Of a DNA stretch of 64,000 nucleotides, positions 29,614-37,720 are shown piece by piece. Source of the DNA: Chryseobacterium sp. LAM-KRS1. Lineage in GTDB: Bacteria > Bacteroidota > Bacteroidia > Flavobacteriales > Weeksellaceae. Under the pieces are notes generated by a model that had not been told where the DNA came from, searched no databases, and worked only from the letters and a program-made list of their open reading frames with translations. Position 1 is the stretch's first letter. Every line of letters starts with the position of its first letter. A program made the position numbers and the translations under genes. Where the stretch lies: contig NZ_JAAOIZ010000001.1 of the NCBI RefSeq assembly GCF_013184525.1, forward strand, positions 1-64,000. Reading direction: 5' to 3'.

Positions 29614-30855
29614 ATGGACTCATCGAAACTTAAAAATCGTTGGCTGATTGCTGCTTCTGCAGTCGGTATTCATATTTCTATAGGCTCTGTGTATGCCTAT
29701 TCTGTAATGACAAATCCTGTGGGAGAGATTTTTAAAATAGATGAAGGAACCATAAAGTGGGCATTTAAAATTGCCATTCTATTACTTGGTTTATCCGCAG
29801 CGTTTATGGGAACCTGGGTAGAAAAAGTAGGGCCTAAAAAAAGTGGAACTGTCGCGGGAATTTTTTACGGAGTGGGAATCTTAGGTTCCGGGCTTGCCGT
29901 ACAACTTGTATCCCTGCCCTTATTTTTGATCAGCTATGGATTCATAGGGGGTATAGGATTAGGAATTGGATACATAACACCGGTAAGCACCCTGGTAAAA
30001 TGGTTTCCGGACAGACGTGGCCTGGCAACAGGAATGGCGATAATGGGATTTGGTTTTTCAGCTTTGATATTCGGTCCCCTGATGCAAATTTTATTTGAAA
30101 AAGTAGGTGTTTCTAATGCTTTTTATATTTTGGGAAGTATTTATCTGATTGTGATTCTTTTGTCTTCAAGTTACATAGAAAAACCACCGGAAGGTTATTT
30201 GCCAAAAGGGTTTAATCCTTCCGAAAGTAAGACCGCAACAAATGATATAGCCTATATAGATGCAAAAACTGCATTGAAGACAAAACGATTCTATTATATC
30301 TGGATCATGATGTTTATTAACATTACCTGTGGTATTGCAATTATTGCGGCAGCGAGTCCGATGACTCAGGAGAAACTTCATTATACCGCTTTGCAGGCAG
30401 CTGCAGTTGTGGGTTTAATTGGCGTATTCAACGGGATTGGAAGATTGCTTTGGTCTGGTTTATCAGATTACCTGGGAAGGGCTAATACCTATATTTTATT
30501 TTTTGTATTTCAGATTTTAGCTTATTATTTCTTACCTCAAATTTCCATAGAAATTTTATTTCTTGCTATTCTCTTTACCGTTATTACAATGTACGGTGGA
30601 GGTTTCGCTACACTTCCTGCATTTCTGGGAGACTTATTTGGTACAAAACAATTAGGTGCAATACATGGATTTGTGCTTACAGCCTGGGCATTAGCAGGGG
30701 TAGCCGGTCCCTCGATATATGATTATGTTAAAAAACAGACCGGATCCCTAACGACTACCTTAGAGGTTTTTTCAGGAATGTTTGTGATCGCACTTATTGT
30801 TTCGGTTCTGATGAAAATGAATATTAATCAATTGAAAAAAGAAAGACAAAAATAA
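29614..30855 (+). CDS. MFS transporter, OFA (oxalate/formate antiporter) family
   Basis: The 413-aa product has 12 predicted membrane segments. OFA-family features are seen: IHISIGSVYAYSVMTNP near residue 18, GIGLGIGYITPVSTLVKWFPDRRGLATGMA near 112 (read as GIGLGIGYITPVSTLVKWF then PDRRGLATGMA), and a second-half MFS motif around GRLLWSGLSDYLGR. Characterised members exchange oxalate and formate. The context with fdhD and an FDH-like enzyme makes a formate or oxalate substrate plausible, but substrate assignment within OFA is weak. Its stop overlaps the bestrophin start by one base. Confidence 0.88.
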   Translation: MDSSKLKNRWLIAASAVGIHISIGSVYAYSVMTNPVGEIFKIDEGTIKWAFKIAILLLGLSAAFMGTWVEKVGPKKSGTVAGIFYGVGILGSGLAVQLVSLPLFLISYGFIGGIGLGIGYITPVSTLVKWFPDRRGLATGMAIMGFGFSALIFGPLMQILFEKVGVSNAFYILGSIYLIVILLSSSYIEKPPEGYLPKGFNPSESKTATNDIAYIDAKTALKTKRFYYIWIMMFINITCGIAIIAAASPMTQEKLHYTALQAAAVVGLIGVFNGIGRLLWSGLSDYLGRANTYILFFVFQILAYYFLPQISIEILFLAILFTVITMYGGGFATLPAFLGDLFGTKQLGAIHGFVLTAWALAGVAGPSIYDYVKKQTGSLTTTLEVFSGMFVIALIVSVLMKMNINQLKKERQK

Positions 30856-31772
30856 TGATCATAAGAAAAAAAGAACATTGGTTCAGAATGCTTTTTGTGT
30901 GGCACGGCTCTGTTTTGCCTGCATTGCTTCCCCGGTTGGGATTGCTTTTAATTCTTTCTTTATTGGTCACTTATTTTCATGGAATCATTTTCTCTTTTAA
31001 AGTTCCGTTAAATCCTGCACCACTTACCTTGTTCGGTTTCGTACTGGCTTTATTCCTGGGATTCAGGAACAATGCCAGCTATGATAGGTTCTGGGAAGGA
31101 AGAAAGCTGTGGGGCGCTCTGCTGAATACTTCCAGGGCACTGACCCGCCAGGCCATCACGCTGAAAAATATAAAGGAAGATCAGGATTCAGTTCACAATT
31201 TTGTGCAGTTGCTGGGTGCATTTGTTTTTGCACTGAAACATCAGCTGAGAGGAACGGACGCTTATGAAGATTTAAAATCCAGGCTTAACGAAGATCAGCT
31301 GAAACTTGTTGCCGCATCAAAATATAAACCGGCTGTTATTATGCGCCTTCTTGCAGAATGGGTTCAGAAGCTAAAAGACGAAGGGGGAATGGATTCTATC
31401 CAGCAGGCGCGTTTTGATGAAAACTTTGATAAGCTTTCTGATATCTTAGGAGGTTGTGAAAGAATAATTTCTACCCCTATTCCATACAGCTACAGGGTTT
31501 TACTGCACCGGACTGTATATATATACTGTTTTCTGTTGCCTTTCGGACTTGTAGATTCTCTCGGATGGTTTACCCCTCTTATTGTTGTATTTGTTGCGTA
31601 TACATTTGTTGCATTTGAAGCGATAGCGGATGAAATCGAGGAGCCGTTCGGAACAGATGCGAATGATTTAGCTCTTAACAGCATGTGTATCATGATTGAC
31701 GAGACCATTCATGAGATGGTGGGAGAACATATTGCTGTTTCCAGAAAGAATACCCAGAATATTATTGATTGA
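30855..31772 (+). CDS. Bestrophin-family anion channel
   Basis: The 305-aa product has four membrane segments. Signatures are GFVLALFLGFRNNASYDRFWEGRK near residue 60 (the bestrophin RNxxSYDRxWEGR motif; written here in parts, GFVLALFLGFRNNAS then YDRFWEGRK), TPIPYSYRVLLHR and EIEEPFGTDANDLAL near the C-terminus. Bestrophins conduct chloride or bicarbonate and form pentamers. It starts on the stop codon of the OFA gene, so the two are translationally coupled. Its role here, perhaps bicarbonate or formate flux, is speculative. Confidence 0.92.
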   Translation: MIIRKKEHWFRMLFVWHGSVLPALLPRLGLLLILSLLVTYFHGIIFSFKVPLNPAPLTLFGFVLALFLGFRNNASYDRFWEGRKLWGALLNTSRALTRQAITLKNIKEDQDSVHNFVQLLGAFVFALKHQLRGTDAYEDLKSRLNEDQLKLVAASKYKPAVIMRLLAEWVQKLKDEGGMDSIQQARFDENFDKLSDILGGCERIISTPIPYSYRVLLHRTVYIYCFLLPFGLVDSLGWFTPLIVVFVAYTFVAFEAIADEIEEPFGTDANDLALNSMCIMIDETIHEMVGEHIAVSRKNTQNIID

Positions 31773-31792
31773 TCCCTTTTCAAAAGACAGGT

Positions 31793-32338
31793 ATGGAAGC
31801 TTCAGAAAAGAAATTGATTTATACAGTTGGACATTCTGTTCATTCATTAGAATACTTTATTGAAATACTTAATTCGTTTAAGATTGAGATGCTGGTTGAT
31901 ATCCGGCGGTTTCCGGGATCAAAAAGATATCCATGGTTTAATAGAGAAAATTTGGAAATACACCTACGCGAAAATAGTATAGGATATGCTCATCTTGAAG
32001 AATTGGGAGGAAGGAGAAAGGTACAGCCGGATTCAATAAACAGTCGGTGGCGGAATGAATCTTTCCGTGGGTACGCCGATTATATGCAAACCGGAAAATT
32101 TGTAGCGGCTATAGAAAAACTTGAAGATATTGCTAGGGAAAAAATTACGGCTTTTATGTGTTCGGAAGCGGTATGGTGGAGCTGCCACAGGGCTATGGTG
32201 TCAGATTATCTTAAAGCAAAGGGCTGGAAAGTCGAGCATATAGTGAATGTCGGCAAAACAGAAGAACATCCTTACACTTCACCGGCAAGAATAAGTGATG
32301 GCAAAGTTTTTTATTCCGACGAAAGTTTATTTGATTAG
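31793..32338 (+). CDS. DUF488-family protein
   Basis: The ATG at 31793 gives 181 aa with DUF488 features YTVGHSVHSLEYFIEIL, LVDIRRFPGSKRYPWFNRE, FRGYADYM and FMCSEAVWWSCHRAMVSDYL, where the two Cys residues lie. The biochemical function of the family is not established. It is the last gene of the plus-strand unit and ends 8 bp before the end of the opposing moeB-type gene. A TTG at 31769 overlaps the bestrophin stop and is less likely as the start. Confidence 0.88.
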   Translation: MEASEKKLIYTVGHSVHSLEYFIEILNSFKIEMLVDIRRFPGSKRYPWFNRENLEIHLRENSIGYAHLEELGGRRKVQPDSINSRWRNESFRGYADYMQTGKFVAAIEKLEDIAREKITAFMCSEAVWWSCHRAMVSDYLKAKGWKVEHIVNVGKTEEHPYTSPARISDGKVFYSDESLFD

Positions 32339-32346
32339 TTTTTGTT

Positions 32347-33387
32347 TTATCGGTGTATTTTGTGAATACCGTCTTTTAAAGAAAACACTTCCTTCTCAGG
32401 AAAAAGATTTTTAATTTTCCTCACTGCTTCTGCGCTGCGTTTTCCGGATAGGCAATAAGCTAAAATAGGCCGGGTAAGCCCGGAAATATATTCTGAATGA
32501 TGTTGTAGCTCATGTACAGCTATATTGACTCCTCCAATATTAAACTCTTTATGCTCTTCTAGGGTACGGACATCTATGATTTCAAAGTGATCTTTATCCT
32601 GCATCAACTGTTCAAATGTGATGATCTCAACTGTCTGAGATAAGCTTGTAATGGGTACGGCAAGTTTTCTTAATTTAATAATTTGGGTTTTGCCGTTCAG
32701 CACATTCATCATCCAGAGTTTTCCTGCCAATAAATCTTCAGGATTTGTAAAATATTTTATAGCTTCATTTGCCTGCATGCATCCCACAATTCCTGCCAGT
32801 GTAGGAAGTACACCTCCTTCTCTGCAGTTGGGAACCTGTGATTCTTCTGCATTAGGAAAAACATCGCGGTAATTGGGTGAGTATGTACCGTCTTTCTGCA
32901 TAACATTCCATATGCTTACCTGGCCTTCATATTGGTAAATAGCACCATAAACCAAAGGTTTTCCGGTTAATACACAAGCGTCGTTCAGCAAGCATTTTGT
33001 TTCAAAATTATCTGTTCCTTCAATAATCAGATCAAAATCAGAAATTAAATCCATGACATTTTCGGAAGTTACCCGAAAATTAAAAGGAGTGATTTTCACT
33101 GATGGATTTTGTTGCTGTAATTTTTTGGTGGCAATGTCAACTTTTGATTTCCCGATATCATCCGGAGTATACAAAATCTGGCGGTGCAGGTTGCTTTCAG
33201 AAACAATATCGTCATCTGCAAGACCAATCGTTCCTATACCAGAAGCAGCAAGATACTGTGCTGAAGGACATCCAAGTCCTCCCATGCCCACGATGAGAAC
33301 TTTAGCATTTTTAAGGAGTTCCTGAGAAGCTGTCCCAAATCCGGGTAAAGCCATCTGGCAATGATAACGTTCAAGAGAGGTATTCAT
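32347..33387 (-). CDS. moeB: MoeB/ThiF/HesA-type adenylyltransferase fused to a rhodanese domain
   Basis: The 346-aa product has an E1-like domain (VLIVGMGGLGCPSAQYLAASG near 30, split as VLIVGMGGLGCPSAQ and YLAASG; DDIVSESNLHRQ; EGTDNFETKCLLND) that adenylates MoaD. From about residue 255 a rhodanese domain follows (EIIDVRTLEEHKEF, LAYCLSGKRSAEA with Cys312). The zinc-binding CxxC pairs of E. coli MoeB are absent; the corresponding part reads YSPNYRDVFP. Activation and sulfur transfer to MoaD may both be done by this one protein. It is the last gene of the minus-strand moaA-moeA-moaC-mobA-moeB unit. Confidence 0.92.
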   Translation of the reverse strand: MNTSLERYHCQMALPGFGTASQELLKNAKVLIVGMGGLGCPSAQYLAASGIGTIGLADDDIVSESNLHRQILYTPDDIGKSKVDIATKKLQQQNPSVKITPFNFRVTSENVMDLISDFDLIIEGTDNFETKCLLNDACVLTGKPLVYGAIYQYEGQVSIWNVMQKDGTYSPNYRDVFPNAEESQVPNCREGGVLPTLAGIVGCMQANEAIKYFTNPEDLLAGKLWMMNVLNGKTQIIKLRKLAVPITSLSQTVEIITFEQLMQDKDHFEIIDVRTLEEHKEFNIGGVNIAVHELQHHSEYISGLTRPILAYCLSGKRSAEAVRKIKNLFPEKEVFSLKDGIHKIHR

Positions 33388-33405
33388 ATCAGCCTTTAGT
33401 TAAAT

Positions 33406-34008
33406 TTATTTTCTTAAAATCTCCTGTGCTTTTGCCTTGTCTTCAGGAGTATTTACATTCATTAAAGAATCCGGGTTATCTGGTTTCAGGATTAACGTAT
33501 CACTGTTAATAAGAACTTTTCTTGGACAGGTATTTCCTGATCCTAAAAAATTCAGAAGCAGAGGATAGCTTTTAGGTTCCCAGATCGTAATTAATGGTTC
33601 GGGTAGTCCGTCAAAAGGGCTTTCGTAGGTTGTTGCCGCTTTTTCAGGGTTTCTGGATTGTATCAGAAATTCTAATGCATTTTTATCCAGCAAAGGAAGA
33701 TCGCAGGCTACTACCAGCCATGCTTTTTCTCTCTGGGAGCGCAATGCCGAAAGTATTCCTCCAAAAGGGCCCATGTCCAGAAAAGTATCGGTAAGGGCGT
33801 TGTAATCACTATTAAAATTTTCCAGCTGGTCCTGTCTGCAGGAAATAAAGACTTCCTCACAAAATGGAGCTAAAAGATCAGCCGCATAATACCTCTGCTC
33901 TTTGCCATGCCAGTTGATTTTATCTTTAGGATTTCCCATTCGCCGGCTTTTTCCTCCTGCCAGTACCAGCCCGTTGAGTCTGGGGAAATCAGTCTCTTTT
34001 GAAATCAT
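33406..34008 (-). CDS. mobA: Molybdenum cofactor guanylyltransferase MobA
   Basis: The 200-aa product has the nucleotidyltransferase signature GLVLAGGKSRRMGNPKDKI near residue 14 and VVACDLPLLDKN near 98. It attaches GMP to the cofactor to give the MGD form used by DMSO-reductase-family enzymes such as the FdhF-like protein in this locus. The start overlaps the end of moaC by 20 bp and is preceded by a strong Shine-Dalgarno (CAGGAGGAAAA), which is unusual in this window. Confidence 0.93.
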   Translation of the reverse strand: MISKETDFPRLNGLVLAGGKSRRMGNPKDKINWHGKEQRYYAADLLAPFCEEVFISCRQDQLENFNSDYNALTDTFLDMGPFGGILSALRSQREKAWLVVACDLPLLDKNALEFLIQSRNPEKAATTYESPFDGLPEPLITIWEPKSYPLLLNFLGSGNTCPRKVLINSDTLILKPDNPDSLMNVNTPEDKAKAQEILRK

Positions 34009-34465
34009 TTTTTCCTCCTGTTTTTTCGATGAGTTGTATTTCTTTGATCACAATATCATGGCTCATTGCCTTGCACATGTCATAGATGGTAAGTGCTGCC
34101 ACAGATGCCCCTGTCAGTGCTTCCATTTCGATGCCGGTCTTAGCTTCAATCTCAGAAGTACAGTAGATTTCAATTTCATTCTGAGAATTGATTTCAATAT
34201 CTATTTCACAATTATCCATACCAATAGGATGGCACAGTGGGATAAGGTCACCTGTTTTTTTTGCGGCCATTATCCCTGCAATGATGGCAGTTTGAAACAC
34301 AGAACCTTTTTTAGTTTTAAAGTCATCCTTTTGAAGCGCTTCCAGAATATTTTCAGGAATTACCACAATAGCTTTGGCGGTTGCTTTCCTGTGGGTAACT
34401 TTTTTATCACCCACATTCACCATACCTGGTTGTTCCTTTTCGTTAAGATGTGAAAAATTTGTCAT
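33989..34465 (-). CDS. moaC: Cyclic pyranopterin monophosphate synthase MoaC
   Basis: The 158-aa product has MoaC signatures MVNVGDKKVTHRKATA near residue 15, LIPLCHPIGMD near 75, GIEMEALTGASVAALTIYDMCKA near 112-134 and a conserved C-terminal end (KTGGKNDF). It works with MoaA to make cyclic pyranopterin monophosphate from GTP. It lies between moeA and mobA. Confidence 0.96.
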   Translation of the reverse strand: MTNFSHLNEKEQPGMVNVGDKKVTHRKATAKAIVVIPENILEALQKDDFKTKKGSVFQTAIIAGIMAAKKTGDLIPLCHPIGMDNCEIDIEINSQNEIEIYCTSEIEAKTGIEMEALTGASVAALTIYDMCKAMSHDIVIKEIQLIEKTGGKNDFKRD

Positions 34466-34473
34466 GAGTACAA

Positions 34474-35673
34474 TTAAAAATTATATTTCCAGATGGTATA
34501 GACTTCGCCTTTCTTAAATTCATTTTTTTCCAGAGGAAGTTCTATAAATGCATGGGTTTCTGCAAGATGGGAAAAATCTCCGGAACCATTGGTATTCACT
34601 GATTCTGCAATTACTTGTCCCGATGTATTCACACTGAGTTTTACCTGGGCAAAATATTGCAATGGAAAAGGAAAGTCTATATCATTTTGTAAAACGGCAT
34701 GCAGTACTATTTCCGGGATCTCTAAAGATTTTTCCAGCCAGGGAATAAAATAACGGTGCAGGCACATAAATACGGAAACCGGATTTCCCGGGAATGCAAA
34801 AACTAATTTTTCGTTCCGGCTTTTTCCAAACCAGAATGGTTTTCCAGGCCGTTGCTTTATTTTGTGAAAAAGTTTTTCGATTCCCAGTTCTTCACAAGCC
34901 TTGGGCAGATAATCGAATTTTCCCATAGAAACTCCGCCACTCATTAGTAAAATATCGTAACGGTCAATACATTGGGAAAGTTCCTTTTTTATGAGTTCAA
35001 AATCATCATTCCAATGCAGCCAGTCAGCACTGATCCTATATTTTTCCAAAACAGATTGTATGGTAATTCCATTGGAACGTCTCAGCTGAAATGGGGTAGG
35101 GGTTTTGTCAGGTGACACCATTTCGTCTCCTGTGGAAATAATAGCCACCTTCGGAAGCTTTTTCACCTTCAGAAATGTCTTTCCGACGGACGCGGCAATC
35201 CCGAGAATAGACGGTGTTATAACCTGATTGGCTTTTACCAGTATTTCTCCCACTTTTTTATCCCTTCCTTTCAGGTGAATATTCTGCCCTTTTTTTACAT
35301 CAATATTGATGTTTGCCACATTGTTGTTGATCAGGATATCTTCATAACGAATCACGGTGTCCATAGAAGAATGCAATGCAGCACCGGTCATAATTTCGAC
35401 GCAGTTATTTTCTTCATCAATAAAAACCGGAGCTTCACCCGCTGCCTGGACAGCTTTGATGGTAAAGTTGCGCACTCCTTTTTCATAGGATTTGAAACTG
35501 ATCGCAACTCCATCTACCGTAGGTCTGTCAAAAGGTGGTAAATCACGATCTGCCACGATATCCTCTGCTAAAATTCTTCCCGAGGCATTTTCATAGGAAA
35601 TATCTTCTGTTCCGAAATCTCTTATCTGCGAAAAGATAATTTTTTCTGCCTGCTGTACACTGATCATTTCCAT
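34474..35673 (-). CDS. moeA: Molybdopterin molybdenumtransferase MoeA
   Basis: The ATG at 35673 gives 399 aa. Signatures are DRDLPPFDRPTVDGVAI near residue 50, EIMTGAALHSSMDTVIRYED near 105, ISTGDEM near 177, and LMSGGVSMGKFDYLPKA plus FAFPGNPVSVFMCLHRYF in the C-terminal half. MoeA inserts molybdate into molybdopterin. No mogA or moaB homolog is present in this window, so adenylylation may be done elsewhere. The start lies 2 bp after the moaA stop. The GGAGGA that encodes the moaA C-terminal Gly-Gly serves as its Shine-Dalgarno. Confidence 0.95.
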   Translation of the reverse strand: MEMISVQQAEKIIFSQIRDFGTEDISYENASGRILAEDIVADRDLPPFDRPTVDGVAISFKSYEKGVRNFTIKAVQAAGEAPVFIDEENNCVEIMTGAALHSSMDTVIRYEDILINNNVANINIDVKKGQNIHLKGRDKKVGEILVKANQVITPSILGIAASVGKTFLKVKKLPKVAIISTGDEMVSPDKTPTPFQLRRSNGITIQSVLEKYRISADWLHWNDDFELIKKELSQCIDRYDILLMSGGVSMGKFDYLPKACEELGIEKLFHKIKQRPGKPFWFGKSRNEKLVFAFPGNPVSVFMCLHRYFIPWLEKSLEIPEIVLHAVLQNDIDFPFPLQYFAQVKLSVNTSGQVIAESVNTNGSGDFSHLAETHAFIELPLEKNEFKKGEVYTIWKYNF

Positions 35674-35675
35674 AA

Positions 35676-36662
35676 TTATCCTCCTATAGTTGCCATTGAC
35701 TGATGTATTTGTGATGCGGTCAGACTCAGTTTTTGAGCTTCCCAACCGTCCTTTGGTTTTTGGTGTATACTGCTGATAATTATATTTTTCAGCTCTTCAT
35801 CTGTTTTTCCCATACGGATTTCATCCTTCAGATTGATACCGCCCCCTTCATACAAACAGGTTCTCAGAATACCGGAAGGGGTGATTCTTATCCTGTTGCA
35901 GTCTCCGCAAAATGAACGGGTATAAGCTGCAATAATTCCTATACCTCCTTCAAAACCAGGAATCTTATAATTATATGATGTTGAACTTTTAGGATCAACT
36001 GTCTTTTGGATGTCAGGAAAATGATCTTTTATATAGCTATAAATTTTTGTAAAGTTCCAATTCAGGGAAACATCTGTTTCGCTGCCATTAAAAGGCATCT
36101 CTTCAATAAAGCGCACCTCTACCGGAAGACCTTTTGTAAGCAGAACCAACGGAATAATATCTTCGGTATTTTGTCCTTCCATTACCACGGTATTGATTTT
36201 TACTTTTATATCATGCTGTAGTAAACTATCTAAAGTTTTCATGACCTTATCAAAACTATTTCTCCGGGTAATTTTGAAAAAACGGTCCCTATCCATTGTA
36301 TCAAGGCTTAGATTGACAGATTTTACTCCGTATTGTTTAAGCTGCGGAATATATGGCTCGGTGAGAAGGCCATTAGTGGTTATACTGAGATCAGTAAGTC
36401 CGTTTAATTGTGATATATTTTTGATGAGGTCAATAGAGTTTTTTCTGACAAATGGTTCTCCTCCCGTTATTCTGATTTTATCTACTCCCATGGCTGTAAA
36501 TACCGAACAGATCTTCAGCATTTCTTCATCGGTCATTAATTCATTCTGCTTAATCCAGGTAAGACCTTTTTCCGGCATGCAATACGTACACCGGAGATTA
36601 CACCGGTCTACAATAGCAAGCCTTAGATAGTTGATATTCCTTCCAAATTTATCTGTCAACAT
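35676..36662 (-). CDS. moaA: GTP 3',8-cyclase MoaA (radical SAM)
   Basis: The 328-aa product has the radical-SAM cluster RCNLRCTYCMPEKG (Cys21, Cys25, Cys28), GGEPFVRKN near residue 70, and a second cluster CGDCNRIRITPSGILRTC (Cys252, Cys255, Cys269). It ends in the functionally important Gly-Gly (ATIGG). It makes the first intermediate of Moco synthesis. It is the first gene of the minus-strand Moco operon and diverges from an AraC-family gene. Confidence 0.97.
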   Translation of the reverse strand: MLTDKFGRNINYLRLAIVDRCNLRCTYCMPEKGLTWIKQNELMTDEEMLKICSVFTAMGVDKIRITGGEPFVRKNSIDLIKNISQLNGLTDLSITTNGLLTEPYIPQLKQYGVKSVNLSLDTMDRDRFFKITRRNSFDKVMKTLDSLLQHDIKVKINTVVMEGQNTEDIIPLVLLTKGLPVEVRFIEEMPFNGSETDVSLNWNFTKIYSYIKDHFPDIQKTVDPKSSTSYNYKIPGFEGGIGIIAAYTRSFCGDCNRIRITPSGILRTCLYEGGGINLKDEIRMGKTDEELKNIIISSIHQKPKDGWEAQKLSLTASQIHQSMATIGG

Positions 36663-36685
36663 TTTAAATAAAATAAGTCTTATTA

Positions 36686-36693
36686 CAAATATA
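36686..36693 (-). promoter_or_regulatory. -7 element (TATATTTG) for the moaA operon
   Basis: The minus strand reads TATATTTG, 23 nt before the moaA ATG. An inverted repeat lies directly upstream of it. Confidence 0.55.
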
Positions 36694-36700
36694 CTGAATG

Positions 36701-36720
36701 TTTCCCTTCGGGAAGGGAAA
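36701..36720. promoter_or_regulatory. Perfect inverted repeat upstream of moaA (candidate operator)
   Basis: TTTCCCTTC and GAAGGGAAA form a 9-bp inverted repeat separated by GG. It occupies the -15 to -35 region of the predicted moaA promoter and also lies in the shared upstream region of the divergent AraC gene. A regulator binding here would be expected to block or activate moaA transcription. Confidence 0.5.
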
Positions 36721-36822
36721 TTCTATAATTGCAGATAATAGACCATATTTATTTCACAATTCCGGATATAGATTCTTATTCATATCTATTTTAAGTAACT
36801 TTATCCGTCATTAAAATAGAAA

Positions 36823-37659
36823 ATGCCACACGATAATTTTAAAACATTAAAAGATCAGATTAAAGATGTGTATGTTGTGTATCAGGATACAATAAGTTCT
36901 TCCGAACTTAATCGTTTTCCCGATCATTCTTTTACAATTATACTTTTAGATGACTGTGAAAAAGGGAATTGTGTTACCGACATAGATACCTATATTTTAA
37001 ATTCCCGGCAATTATTTGTTCACCTTCCCAATAGAAAATACATATGGGATCTGCCTTCAAATGCAAGTGGCAGAAGATTGATCATTAATGACTCTATTCT
37101 TGAAACATTTTCTCCGACATTAAAACATACTTTTTCCCCTCACAGTACCTATGAAATGATCCAGTCAAACGAGGAAGCTTATGAAAAGTTCAGTATGGAA
37201 TTTGATGCCATCCGTAAAGAGATACATTCGGAAATGGTGTTTCCTGAACTTATTAATGCAAGGGTGAGGCTTTTGGCTCTGATGATCAATCTTTGGATAG
37301 AACAGATGTATGGAAAATCTGCATTGAGTGACCATAATAATCCTGCTTTCCGGTTCCATGAACTGGTCGAAACCTATTACAAAACACAAAAAAGTGTAGC
37401 TTTTTATGCTGAAAAGCTATGTATTACGCCCAATTATCTAGGTGTTCTATGCAGGAAACAGTATAAAATATCTCCATTGGAATTTATAAAGCAAAGAATA
37501 GTATTGGAAGCAAAGAAATTATTACATAGTTCAAATAAATCAATCAAAGAAATAGTTTTTGAGCTTGGGTTTAATAATTTCTCTCATTTTTCATATTTTT
37601 TCAGAACACAGACAGGCTGGACTCCGAAGAATTATAGAATAACAATGGATAAGAGTTAA
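36823..37659 (+). CDS. AraC-family transcriptional regulator
   Basis: The 278-aa product has an AraC-type double helix-turn-helix at the C-terminus (about 185-275): YFAEKLCITPNYLG-like AFYAEKLCITPNYLGVLCRK, SPLEFIKQRIVLEAKKLLHSS, and FELGFNNFSHFSYFFRTQTGWTPKNYR (given in parts: FELGFNNFSHFSYFF and RTQTGWTPKNYR). The N-terminal part would be the sensing domain. It diverges from moaA across 160 bp that include an inverted repeat, so it could control the Moco operon. The inducer is unknown. Confidence 0.9.
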   Translation: MPHDNFKTLKDQIKDVYVVYQDTISSSELNRFPDHSFTIILLDDCEKGNCVTDIDTYILNSRQLFVHLPNRKYIWDLPSNASGRRLIINDSILETFSPTLKHTFSPHSTYEMIQSNEEAYEKFSMEFDAIRKEIHSEMVFPELINARVRLLALMINLWIEQMYGKSALSDHNNPAFRFHELVETYYKTQKSVAFYAEKLCITPNYLGVLCRKQYKISPLEFIKQRIVLEAKKLLHSSNKSIKEIVFELGFNNFSHFSYFFRTQTGWTPKNYRITMDKS

Positions 37660-37684
37660 GTTTAATAATCTATTTAATTAAATA

Positions 37685-37711
37685 AAACGGCATCTTTAAA
37701 GGATGCCGTTT
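37685..37711. terminator. Bidirectional terminator between the AraC and SDR genes
   Basis: AAACGGCATC pairs with GATGCCGTTT across a short loop, between two convergent genes. Confidence 0.8.
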
Positions 37712-37720
37712 GCTATTTTA

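Noticed and set aside
33902..34453. 183-codon plus-strand ORF
   Set aside because: It is antisense to moaC and mobA and has no recognisable features.
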